From an uncultured Clostridium sp. (GTDB lineage: Bacteria; Bacillota; Clostridia; Lachnospirales; Lachnospiraceae), in assembly GCA_934438135.1 (NCBI GenBank), contig CAKSBP010000027.1, positions 1 through 49,447 on the forward strand: a stretch of DNA of 49,447 nt, written 5' to 3'. The notes below the pieces were generated by a model. That model was not told the origin of the DNA. It was given only the letters and a program-made list of their open reading frames with translations, and did no database searches. The position numbers were made by a program, and so were the translations under genes. Below, in pieces: positions 41,979-49,447 of this stretch (positions within the stretch are counted from its first letter, which is position 1; each line of letters begins with the position of its first letter).

Positions 41979-44726
41979 ATGAAAAAGAAAATAGTTTTAA
42001 TTGATGGACATAGTATTTTAAACAGGGCATTTTACGGGATTCCTACGCTTACAAATTCAAAAGGACTGCATACTAATGCAGTATATGGATTTTTAAATAT
42101 TTTATTCAAATTACTGGATGAAGAACAGGCGGACTATCTGACCGTGGCATTTGATGTACATCAGCCAACGTTCCGACATGAAATGTTTCAGGAGTATAAG
42201 GGAACCAGGAAACCGATGCCTCAGGAATTGAGAGAGCAGGTGCCTATGATTAAAGAAGTGCTTCAGGCGATGAATATCCGTATTGTGGAGAAAGGCGGAT
42301 ATGAGGCAGATGATATTTTAGGAACGCTGGCAAAGAAATGTGAGGCACAAGGGCTGGAAGTTTCTCTGGTTTCCGGTGATCGTGATTTGCTGCAGTTAGC
42401 ATCCCAACATATTAAGATTCGTATTCCAAAGACGAAACGTACTGGTACGGAGATTGAAGATTATAATACACAGGATGTCATTGACCGTTATGGAATTGAG
42501 CCATATCAGGTAATTGAAATGAAAGCATTAATGGGTGATGCTGCAGATAACATTCCAGGAGTTCCAGGCATTGGTGAGAAGACAGCATTAAAAATCCTGA
42601 CAGAGTTTCAGACATTGGAAAATGCATATGAACATGTAGAAGAAATTAAACCAAACCGTGCGAAAGAAGCGTTAAAAAATAATTATGATCTTGCTCAGAT
42701 GAGTAAGAAACTGGCAACTATTAAGACAGATTGTTCTCTGGATTACAATCTGAAAGAAGGAACAATAGACGACATTTTCAACAAAAATGCATATAAAATG
42801 TTAAAAGACCTGGAATTTAAAAATCTTCTTCGTCGTTTTGACTGTGAAGTCTCTTCTAATGATAAGGAAGAGGAAGAGTTTGAGTGCATTTTAAAGAAAG
42901 CGGATGCAGATGCTGTTTTTGAAGAAATCCGTGACTGTGCTGAAAAAGAAGATTTTGTGGTAGGATTTCAGATGCTCTCAGTGCCGGAAGATGCAAAGAA
43001 ATTTTCAGCAGAGGAAGATGGACAGTTTACATTTGGTAATTTAGGGGAAACAAAGACGGAGGAATCCTTGTTTGGAATTTCACTGTGTTATCAGGTAAAA
43101 GACAAGAAAAAGAACTGCTTTTTATCCACAGAAGAAGAAATTACAAGCAGTTATTTATTAGAGCAGATTGAAAAAACCAAGCTTTTGGGCAGCGTTGCGG
43201 TGTTGGATTTAAAAGAACTTTTATATCATATGCCAGATACATTAGTGGAAAGTGAATTTTTCAACCGCCATTTTGACTGTAAAGTGGCTGCTTATTTATT
43301 AAATCCGCTGAAAGATTCTTATAATTATGATGATTTGGCGAGAGACTACCTGAATTTAACAGTTCCTTCCTATGAAGATTATTTTGGAAAAGCTACCCTT
43401 ACAAAAGCAGCAGAAAAGAAAGAAGAATTTGTAAAATATGCCTGCTACATGGCACTTGTTCCATTTTTAGCATATCCTGTGCTGGAAAAACAGATGAAGG
43501 ATTATCAGATGACCTCTCTTTATTATGATGTGGAACTTCCATTAGTAGTAACACTGTATGATATGGAAAAACGTGGGATTCATGTGAACAAGGAAGCATT
43601 GAAAGAATATGGAGACAGTCTGAAAGGAACCATTGCAGAGCTGGAACATGATATTTACGAAATGGTTGGTGAAACGTTTAATATTAATTCACCAAAACAG
43701 TTAGGGGTTATTTTGTTTGAAAAAATGCAGCTCCCATTTGCGAAGAAAACAAAAACGGGATATTCTACATCCGCTGATATTTTAGAAAAGCTGAAATGTG
43801 AGCATCCAGTGATTGAGAAAATTCTTACCTATCGTCAGCTGACGAAATTAAAATCCACGTATGCAGATGGACTTTCTGTTTACATTCAGGAAGATGGAAG
43901 AATTCATGGTAAATTTAACCAGACGATTACAGCGACAGGGCGTATCAGCAGTACGGAACCAAACCTTCAGAATATTCCGATTCGTATGGAAATGGGACGA
44001 CAGATTCGAAAAGTATTTGTGCCAAAGGATGGATATGTATTTGTAGATGCGGATTATTCTCAGATTGAGTTAAGAGTACTGGCAGATATGTCAGGAGATG
44101 AAAAATTGATTGACGCCTATAAACAGGGTGAAGATATCCATCGGATAACCGCTTCCCAAGTATTCCATACACCGTTTGAAGAAGTCACATCCATTCAAAG
44201 GAGCAATGCGAAAGCAGTAAACTTTGGAATTGTGTATGGTATCAGTGCATTTGGCTTAAGTCAGGATTTAAATATTACAAAAAAAGAAGCAGATTCTTAT
44301 ATTCATAAATATTTTGAAACATATCCAAGAGTAAAAGAATTTTTGGAAGAAGAGGTTGTTCATGCGAAAGAAAAGGGATATGTGGAAACTATGTTCCACC
44401 GGATTCGTCCAGTTCCAGAACTGAAATCTTCTAATTTTATACAGAGAAATTTTGGAGAGAGAGTAGCGATGAACTCCCCAATCCAGGGTACGGCAGCAGA
44501 TATTATTAAGATTGCGATGGTACGTGTTAATGAGCGGTTAAAGAGCATGAAGCTAAAATCTCAGATGCTGTTACAGATCCATGATGAGCTTTTAATTGAA
44601 ACCCATAAAGATGAAATTGAAACGGTTAAGGAAATTTTAAGAGAAGAAATGACTCATGCGGCAAAACTTTCAGTAGAACTGGAAATCGATATAAAAGAGG
44701 GGGCAGACTGGCTGGAAGCACACTAG
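41979..44726 (+). CDS. polA: DNA polymerase I
   Basis: This 915-residue protein has three parts. The 5'-3' exonuclease domain (1 to about 290) includes IDGHSILNRAFYG and the helix-hairpin-helix GVPGIGEKTAL. The middle domain (about 300-515) has lost the DxE motif needed for proofreading, as in many Gram-positives. The polymerase domain has motif A DADYSQIELR at 690-699, motif B RSNAKAVNFGIVYG and motif C HDE at 868-870. It removes RNA primers and fills gaps in repair. ATG 41979 follows ATAGGAGAG. coaE follows 21 bases later; polA and coaE are neighbours in many Firmicutes. Confidence 0.97.
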   Translation: MKKKIVLIDGHSILNRAFYGIPTLTNSKGLHTNAVYGFLNILFKLLDEEQADYLTVAFDVHQPTFRHEMFQEYKGTRKPMPQELREQVPMIKEVLQAMNIRIVEKGGYEADDILGTLAKKCEAQGLEVSLVSGDRDLLQLASQHIKIRIPKTKRTGTEIEDYNTQDVIDRYGIEPYQVIEMKALMGDAADNIPGVPGIGEKTALKILTEFQTLENAYEHVEEIKPNRAKEALKNNYDLAQMSKKLATIKTDCSLDYNLKEGTIDDIFNKNAYKMLKDLEFKNLLRRFDCEVSSNDKEEEEFECILKKADADAVFEEIRDCAEKEDFVVGFQMLSVPEDAKKFSAEEDGQFTFGNLGETKTEESLFGISLCYQVKDKKKNCFLSTEEEITSSYLLEQIEKTKLLGSVAVLDLKELLYHMPDTLVESEFFNRHFDCKVAAYLLNPLKDSYNYDDLARDYLNLTVPSYEDYFGKATLTKAAEKKEEFVKYACYMALVPFLAYPVLEKQMKDYQMTSLYYDVELPLVVTLYDMEKRGIHVNKEALKEYGDSLKGTIAELEHDIYEMVGETFNINSPKQLGVILFEKMQLPFAKKTKTGYSTSADILEKLKCEHPVIEKILTYRQLTKLKSTYADGLSVYIQEDGRIHGKFNQTITATGRISSTEPNLQNIPIRMEMGRQIRKVFVPKDGYVFVDADYSQIELRVLADMSGDEKLIDAYKQGEDIHRITASQVFHTPFEEVTSIQRSNAKAVNFGIVYGISAFGLSQDLNITKKEADSYIHKYFETYPRVKEFLEEEVVHAKEKGYVETMFHRIRPVPELKSSNFIQRNFGERVAMNSPIQGTAADIIKIAMVRVNERLKSMKLKSQMLLQIHDELLIETHKDEIETVKEILREEMTHAAKLSVELEIDIKEGADWLEAH

Positions 44727-44747
44727 GGGGAAAGGAAGGATAAGCAG

Positions 44748-45335
44748 ATGAAGGTTATAGGTTTAACTGGCGGCGTTGGATGTGGGAAATCCACCGTCGC
44801 AAAAATGATTAAGGAAAAGTTCCCGGCAGAAATTCTGATTGCAGATGATATTGGATTTGAACTCATGATGCCTGGTGCAGTATGTTATGAGGAAATTGTA
44901 AAGAAATTTGGTACAGAGGTTCTTTTGCCAGATAAGACACTGAACCGTTCTATGATTAGTAAAATTGTTTTTGGGGATAAAATGAAGCTGGAATGCTTAA
45001 ACCAGATTATCCATCCAAGAGTAAAAGATTATATTAAAGAACGCTTAGAGCATGCTAGACAAAGTGGTTTGTATAGCTATGTTTTCATAGAATCGGCGAT
45101 TATTTTGGAAGCAGGTTATGAAGATATTTGTGATGAATTCTGGTATGTGACTGCATCTGAAGAGATTAGAAGGGCAAGACTAAAGGAATCCAGAGGTTAT
45201 ACGGATGAAAAAATTGATTCCATTATGAAGAACCAGAAACACGAAAACGAGTTCCAAAACAGGTGCTCCAGGGTTTTGGATAATAATGGAGAAATTGAAA
45301 AAATATTTTCAGAATTAAAATTAATACTAGTTTAG
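44748..45335 (+). CDS. coaE: dephospho-CoA kinase
   Basis: This 195-residue P-loop kinase catalyses the last step of CoA synthesis, phosphorylating the 3'-OH of dephospho-CoA. The Walker A loop is GGVGCGKST (8-16), the substrate aspartate region is ADDIGFELM (about 32-40), and the lid is ARLKESRGYTDE. It is cotranscribed with polA. AGGAAGGA lies upstream of ATG 44748. The gene ends just before a separate promoter for the next operon. Confidence 0.95.
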   Translation: MKVIGLTGGVGCGKSTVAKMIKEKFPAEILIADDIGFELMMPGAVCYEEIVKKFGTEVLLPDKTLNRSMISKIVFGDKMKLECLNQIIHPRVKDYIKERLEHARQSGLYSYVFIESAIILEAGYEDICDEFWYVTASEEIRRARLKESRGYTDEKIDSIMKNQKHENEFQNRCSRVLDNNGEIEKIFSELKLILV

Positions 45336-45356
45336 CAGTGCGTGATATGTTATAAT
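45328..45356 (+). promoter_or_regulatory. extended -10 promoter for the FtsA-like / diguanylate cyclase operon
   Basis: TATAAT (45351-45356) is preceded by TGT, an extended -10. The -35 is poor (TAGTTT, 17 bases upstream). Confidence 0.6.
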
Positions 45357-45362
45357 ACAACT

Positions 45363-45473
45363 GTTATCTTGTAACAGATAACGAATACTTCTAAGAGATA
45401 AAATGAGACAAAAGCTGACAATTACAGCTTGCAGGTATGAAATCAAGCTGTCTTGGTTTCAGTTGACTTGAAA
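45363..45473 (+). promoter_or_regulatory. structured leader with mutually exclusive hairpins
   Basis: The roughly 135-base leader has a perfect hairpin GTTATCT/AGATAAC (45363-45382). A chain of overlapping pairings follows: A, AAGCTG/CAGCTT (45412-45430); B, ACAGCTTG/CAAGCTGT (45424-45451); C, GAAATCAAG/CTTGGTTTC (45439-45460); D, TTTCA/TGAAA (45457-45473). A and C can coexist; B excludes both. No T run follows, so control of translation or stability is more likely than termination. No known riboswitch class was recognised. Confidence 0.5.
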
Positions 45474-45494
45474 TAGAAAAATGGGGGAATCTAG

Positions 45495-47537
45495 ATGCCA
45501 GGAAGTATACGATATCCTGAACACTTGGTTTTTGGACTGGACATTGGTACCCGAAGCATTGTTGGTACCGTCGGTTACAAAGAGGGAAAGGTGTTTAAAG
45601 TAGTAGCACAGGTTTCTCGCTTTCATGAAACTAGAGCTATGTTAGACGGGCAGATTCACGATATTAATAAGGTTGCTGAGACGATTTCAGAGGTCAGACA
45701 GGAACTTGAAGGAAAAATTGGACGTCCGCTTCATGATGTTTGCATTGCGGCTGCCGGACGTGTGCTGAAAACAGTTACGGTTCGAACGGATTATGAATTC
45801 GAGGAAGACACGGTTATAGAAGAAGAACATATACATTCATTGAATCTGCTTGCCGTGGAGAAAGCTTATGAGACAATCCGCAGTGATGTGAAGGAGAATC
45901 TAAAATTCTACTGTGTCGGTTACACTGTTATCCGATATTATCTAAATGATTATGCAATTATGAATCTTTTAGGCCATAAAGCAAATAAGGCAGGTACAGA
46001 ACTGATTGCCACTTTCCTTCCGGAAGAGGTAATAGACGGACTTTATGCAGCTGTACAGAAAGCAGGACTGTTTGTGGCGAATCTGACATTGGAGCCAATT
46101 GCTGCGATTAATGTAGCGATTCCAGAAAATTACAGACTGCTGAATATAGGTCTTGTTGATGTGGGAGCCGGAACATCTGATATTTCCATTACAAAAGACG
46201 GCAGTATTGTAGCATATGGAATGATACCGTTTGCAGGAGATGAAATTACAGAAAAGATTGCAAAAAATTATCTGGTAGATTTTAAAACAGCAGAAGAAAT
46301 AAAAATGACATGTCTGAACAGTGATACAGTTACGTATAAGGATATTATGGGACTTTCTTTTACGATTGATACAAAAGAGGTTTTGGATGTGGTAGCTGAC
46401 ACGGTACAGATGATTACGAAAAATGTAGCCTCTAAGATTATCGAACTTAATGGTGATAAGCCGGTCAGTGCGGTATTTGTAGTTGGAGGTGGCGGTAAGC
46501 TTCCAGGATTTACTAAGTATCTTGCGGAGTACTTAGATCTTCCTAAAGAACGAGTGGCACTTCGAGGAGAGGAAGTCATGGGAGATGTGGAATTTTTGGA
46601 AGAATTCGTAAAAAAAGATTCAACACTTGTAACACCAGTTGGTATCTGCCTGAATTTTTATGAGCAGAAGAATAACTTTATTTTTGTGCAGTTGAATGGA
46701 CAACGTGTCAAACTATATGATAATAGTAAAATGACCATAGCAGATGTAGCAATTCAGGTTGGATTCCCGAATAAAGAACTGTTTCCGCAAAGAGGTCATG
46801 CCCTTACGTATTATCTGGATGACGAGAGGCGTATGGTACGCGGTGAACCAGGAGAAGCGGCAGTTGTACGTTTGAATGGAAAACAAACTGGAATTTCTGC
46901 TGCAATTGAGCCCAATGATCAGATTGAGATTGTATCTTCCACTACTGGTGCGAATGCAAAACTGGAAGTAAGAGAACTTCCAGAATATGAAAGTGTTATA
47001 TCATTTGTTTTCAATGGGAAACAGATTGAATGTCCTAAATTTGTCCAGGTGAATGGAGAACTGGTTTCTGAATATTATGAGATAAAAGAGGGAGATCGGT
47101 TAAAAATATTAAATTATTACACGTTGGAGCAGATTCTTCAATTTATGGATCTGGATACTAAAATACCAGTTACGGTTAATAATGAGCCAGCGGAACTTTC
47201 AGACAAAGTATATGAGAATTTTACGATACGATACGAACTGCCAAAGTACAATGTATTAACGGCTGTATCGGCTCAAGAGTCTTCTGAAGAGGACGTGCAG
47301 GAAAAAGATACAGAAAAAAGAGAGAATAGCAACGGAATTACCATAGTGATAAATGGCAGTCCTTTGGTGATGACTGGAAAGGAAAATTATATCTTTGTGG
47401 ATGTTCTTGACTTTTATCCATTTGATACCAGTACTGCTAAAAGCTCAAAGCTAGTGACTAAGGTAAATGCTGAAATAGCAGATTTTACGACAAGTCTACA
47501 TGATGGAGATCGTGTAGAACTGTATTGGGAGGAGTAA
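45495..47537 (+). CDS. FtsA/PilM-like actin-fold ATPase with three C-terminal beta-grasp-like modules
   Basis: This 680-residue protein has an actin/Hsp70-type ATPase at 1 to about 390: phosphate-1 GLDIGTRSIVG (14-24), phosphate-2 LVDVGAGTSDISI (220-232) and adenosine motif VVGGGGKLPGF (329-339), with the SHS2-type insertion of FtsA/PilM. FtsA itself is about 420 residues, and no C-terminal membrane helix is present here. The extra 290 residues form three similar modules (396-480, 501-582, 614-680), each with a strand ending in NG and a closing strand of the type (E)GDxxxI. This resembles ThiS/TGS beta-grasp repeats. A Ser/Glu-rich linker (593-612) precedes the last. GGGGGA precedes ATG 45495. 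Confidence 0.8.
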   Translation: MPGSIRYPEHLVFGLDIGTRSIVGTVGYKEGKVFKVVAQVSRFHETRAMLDGQIHDINKVAETISEVRQELEGKIGRPLHDVCIAAAGRVLKTVTVRTDYEFEEDTVIEEEHIHSLNLLAVEKAYETIRSDVKENLKFYCVGYTVIRYYLNDYAIMNLLGHKANKAGTELIATFLPEEVIDGLYAAVQKAGLFVANLTLEPIAAINVAIPENYRLLNIGLVDVGAGTSDISITKDGSIVAYGMIPFAGDEITEKIAKNYLVDFKTAEEIKMTCLNSDTVTYKDIMGLSFTIDTKEVLDVVADTVQMITKNVASKIIELNGDKPVSAVFVVGGGGKLPGFTKYLAEYLDLPKERVALRGEEVMGDVEFLEEFVKKDSTLVTPVGICLNFYEQKNNFIFVQLNGQRVKLYDNSKMTIADVAIQVGFPNKELFPQRGHALTYYLDDERRMVRGEPGEAAVVRLNGKQTGISAAIEPNDQIEIVSSTTGANAKLEVRELPEYESVISFVFNGKQIECPKFVQVNGELVSEYYEIKEGDRLKILNYYTLEQILQFMDLDTKIPVTVNNEPAELSDKVYENFTIRYELPKYNVLTAVSAQESSEEDVQEKDTEKRENSNGITIVINGSPLVMTGKENYIFVDVLDFYPFDTSTAKSSKLVTKVNAEIADFTTSLHDGDRVELYWEE

Positions 47538-47542
47538 TAATC

Positions 47543-49246
47543 TTGGAGTATGATCAGATTATATTGCTTCAAAAAAGGTTTGTCAGGTTTCACCGCCTTC
47601 TGTTTGCTGTATTTCTGATATATAGTGGAATACAGTTTATGAAGGCATCACAGTCAATCTATATTTATCTGCCGTTAGGAATGTTAGTGGTTATGATTAT
47701 GGAAGCTGTTATTTTCGGTGTAAAGCCGGTAAAGCTGAAGTGGCTTGCGGTTGTTAAGTACATTCATATTCTGACAATGACTGTTCTGACGTCTGTAGCG
47801 TGTAGCAGATATTTTATGGGAATAGGATTGTTGTGCCTGGTGCTTTTTGAAGCGGAATTGTTTCTGACAATTGACTTTACCGATGAATATGTAAGGAAAA
47901 TCTTTCTAGCATTAATTAATATTCCAGCACTAATCGGGGTCATTACCGTGAGTCAGACAGTAAGAGGAAAACATGATTTTTATACCTTTGAATTTCTTGT
48001 TGTCTGGTTTTTAGAAATTGCACTAATTAAGGTATTTACAGATATTTTTTCAGGTGTGATTGAGGAAAATGAGGAAAAGGTATTTGCCCAGACCAGGCTG
48101 ATTGAGAGAATAAATGAAACAAATGATGAACTGCGTATTCATCAGGAGAAGGTAAAGAGTACAAATGAACTATTAGGGGTACAAAAGATTGAGCTTCAAA
48201 GTGCGTATGTAAAAATCAATAATGTGAATGAAGAAATGAGGATACAGAATGAAATTCTAAAATTTATTTCTTCATCGTTGGACATGGATAAGCTGATGAA
48301 TTTTATTACAGAATCTTTCGTCAAGCGAATCGGTATGGATGTATGTGCGATTGTTTTGAAGCAGGGGACAATGAGTAATAAGAAAATACTTTATAAGATA
48401 AATACAGTGTTAGGTGGCAGCTTTGAGGAATCTTTGGCAAAGAGCATTGAGGATAACTGTTTTGAACCTTTGATTCTGAATAATAAAATTTACTGTGATA
48501 ATCAGGTGATAGGAGAAAAATATGAATTTTTATCGGAATCATCGATTCAGTCACTTTTGATTCTTCCTTTAATTAAGCAGGAACATCATATGGGAGTACT
48601 ATTTCTTGGACACCGGAGGAAAGATGCATTTGGCGATAATCTGGAGTTCTTTGAAGGAATTGTGTCGCAGTTTTTGATTGGACTAAACAATGCAAATCTG
48701 TATCAGGAAATGCAGTCTATGGCAATCTTGGATGGATTGACAGGAATTTATAATAGAAGACACCTTACAAAACTGTTTAATCAGTATATGTATGAGTCCA
48801 TTACAAACCGTGCACCATTATCGGCAGCGCTGTTTGATATTGATTTCTTTAAAAAGATTAATGATACGTATGGACATCTGTTTGGAGATGAAATTATAAA
48901 GACAATCGCAAGCCTTGCTAAAACGATTTCCAATGAGTATGGTGGGATTGCTGCAAGATATGGCGGTGAAGAATTTGTTATTATCTTTCCAAATAAGGGA
49001 CTGGAGGAAGCATATCCGGCTGTTGAAAAATTACATAGAGAAGTGAAAAAGCTGGATATTATGCATCATGGTAAAAAAGTTACCGTAAATGTCAGTGTTG
49101 GATTTACATCGTTCCCAAAAACGTGTAAGGATCCAAGGGAACTTTTAAACCGGGCAGACTGGTCTATGTATTATTCAAAGCAGCACGGAAGAGATCAGAT
49201 TACAATTGATAGTGATGAGATACAAAAAGAAGTCTTATTAGAATAG
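47543..49246 (+). CDS. membrane-bound GGDEF diguanylate cyclase with GAF-like domain
   Basis: This roughly 567-residue protein has about six membrane helices (10-185), a coiled coil (about 190-240), a GAF-like domain (about 245-395) and a C-terminal GGDEF domain with the intact active site GGEEF at 474-478 (RYGGEEFVIIFP). The family makes c-di-GMP from two GTP. The inhibitory RxxD I-site usually found five residues before the active site is absent, so product feedback is probably missing. The start is likely TTG 47543, seven bases after GGGAGGAG; no closer ATG is available. That ribosome binding site lies in the last codons of the FtsA-like gene, so the two are translationally linked. Confidence 0.88.
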   Translation: MEYDQIILLQKRFVRFHRLLFAVFLIYSGIQFMKASQSIYIYLPLGMLVVMIMEAVIFGVKPVKLKWLAVVKYIHILTMTVLTSVACSRYFMGIGLLCLVLFEAELFLTIDFTDEYVRKIFLALINIPALIGVITVSQTVRGKHDFYTFEFLVVWFLEIALIKVFTDIFSGVIEENEEKVFAQTRLIERINETNDELRIHQEKVKSTNELLGVQKIELQSAYVKINNVNEEMRIQNEILKFISSSLDMDKLMNFITESFVKRIGMDVCAIVLKQGTMSNKKILYKINTVLGGSFEESLAKSIEDNCFEPLILNNKIYCDNQVIGEKYEFLSESSIQSLLILPLIKQEHHMGVLFLGHRRKDAFGDNLEFFEGIVSQFLIGLNNANLYQEMQSMAILDGLTGIYNRRHLTKLFNQYMYESITNRAPLSAALFDIDFFKKINDTYGHLFGDEIIKTIASLAKTISNEYGGIAARYGGEEFVIIFPNKGLEEAYPAVEKLHREVKKLDIMHHGKKVTVNVSVGFTSFPKTCKDPRELLNRADWSMYYSKQHGRDQITIDSDEIQKEVLLE

Positions 49247-49250
49247 CGAG

Positions 49251-49296
49251 AAGGGTCAGGCTTGTAGATGCAGGTCAGGCCCTTTTCTGTTTTTTG
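49251..49296 (+). terminator. terminator of the FtsA-like / diguanylate cyclase operon
   Basis: AAGGGTC (49251-49257) pairs with GGCCCTT (49278-49284) with one wobble, followed by TTCTG and a run of six T. Confidence 0.65.
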
Positions 49297-49299
49297 TAG

Positions 49300-49328
49300 T
49301 GGATAAATAAAAACAGATGTGTTATAAT
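49300..49328 (+). promoter_or_regulatory. promoter of the last, truncated gene
   Basis: TATAAT (49323-49328) has a TG-type extension (TGTGT before it). The -35 TGGATA (49300-49305), 17 bases upstream, is weak. Confidence 0.5.
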
Positions 49329-49342
49329 GGGAAAGATTTTAG

Positions 49343-49404
49343 TGACAAACTCCTATTTTGGAGTTTTGTCAAGTTAACAGGGGAACCGGCGAGAGGATGC
49401 CGGT
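49343..49404 (+). promoter_or_regulatory. two-hairpin leader of the last gene
   Basis: TGACAAACTCC (49343-49353) pairs with GGAGTTTTGTCA (49360-49371) with one bulge, and ACCGGC (49385-49390) pairs perfectly with GCCGGT (49399-49404). The roughly 100-base leader could be a regulatory RNA, but the gene it controls lies beyond the window. Confidence 0.4.
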
Positions 49405-49430
49405 GTGCGAACTAGAAAAGAGGAAGACAG

Positions 49431-49447
49431 ATGGAATTATGCAGTAT
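49431..49447 (+). CDS. 5' end of a gene cut by the window edge
   Basis: ATG 49431 follows AGAGGAAG by five bases and gives only five residues (MELCS) before the window ends. A promoter and structured leader upstream support it as a real start. The product cannot be identified. Confidence 0.5.

Noticed and set aside
42879..43500. Proofreading 3'-5' exonuclease in DNA polymerase I
   Set aside because: The domain is present in length, but the DxE and later Asp motifs were not seen, so proofreading is not claimed.
45337..45494. c-di-GMP riboswitch upstream of the operon with a diguanylate cyclase
   Set aside because: The conserved aptamer core of either known class could not be found; only simple hairpins are visible.

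Overview
The window looks like ordinary chromosome from a low-GC, spore-forming, Gram-positive anaerobe, most likely a gut Lachnospiraceae (class Clostridia). The evidence is two alpha/beta-type small acid-soluble spore proteins, a ylbJ-type sporulation membrane protein, acetate-forming pta-ackA, DUF177-rpmF, a sortase B cassette, an LTA-synthase-family sulfatase, AGGAGG-type ribosome binding sites and TTGACA/TATAAT promoters, many with an extended TGnTATAAT -10. No ribosomal RNA, CRISPR array, insertion sequence or complete prophage was seen. Family placement is inference from gene content.

Left part (1-13.4 kb): an HD-GYP phosphodiesterase follows the 3' end of an unidentified gene. Next come two spore-coat-DNA (SASP) genes flanking a Nudix hydrolase and a DUF3784 membrane protein. 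A region resembling the Bacillus ylb cluster follows: rsmD, coaD, a coiled-coil protein, ylbJ (opposite strand), pepF, tmcAL (opposite strand), a DegV protein, pta-ackA, DUF177 and rpmF. It mixes rRNA and tRNA modification, CoA synthesis, acetate/ATP formation and ribosomal protein L32.

Middle part (13.4-31 kb): a YprB-like DEDD exonuclease, a cardiolipin synthase, a GH2 beta-mannosidase, a fructose operon (fruK plus fused EIIABC), a decayed region next to a lone DUF739 repressor-like gene, an iron alcohol dehydrogenase, two tandem chemoreceptors of equal length, a rhomboid protease and a long RelA/SpoT-type (p)ppGpp enzyme with altered acidic residues in its synthetase domain.

Right part (31-49.4 kb): surface and envelope genes. 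These are a 1431-residue SpaA-type adhesin ending in VPKTG with its class B sortase, an LTA-synthase-family phosphotransferase in an operon with an alpha/beta hydrolase that lacks the nucleophile serine, and a secreted protein with PPC domains and an EEPTVEPT repeat. A tRNA-Leu(CAA) lies on the minus strand. A small zinc-finger membrane protein, polA and coaE come next, then an actin-fold FtsA-like protein carrying three C-terminal beta-grasp-like modules, in an overlapping operon with a membrane-bound diguanylate cyclase. The window ends in the structured leader and first codons of another gene.
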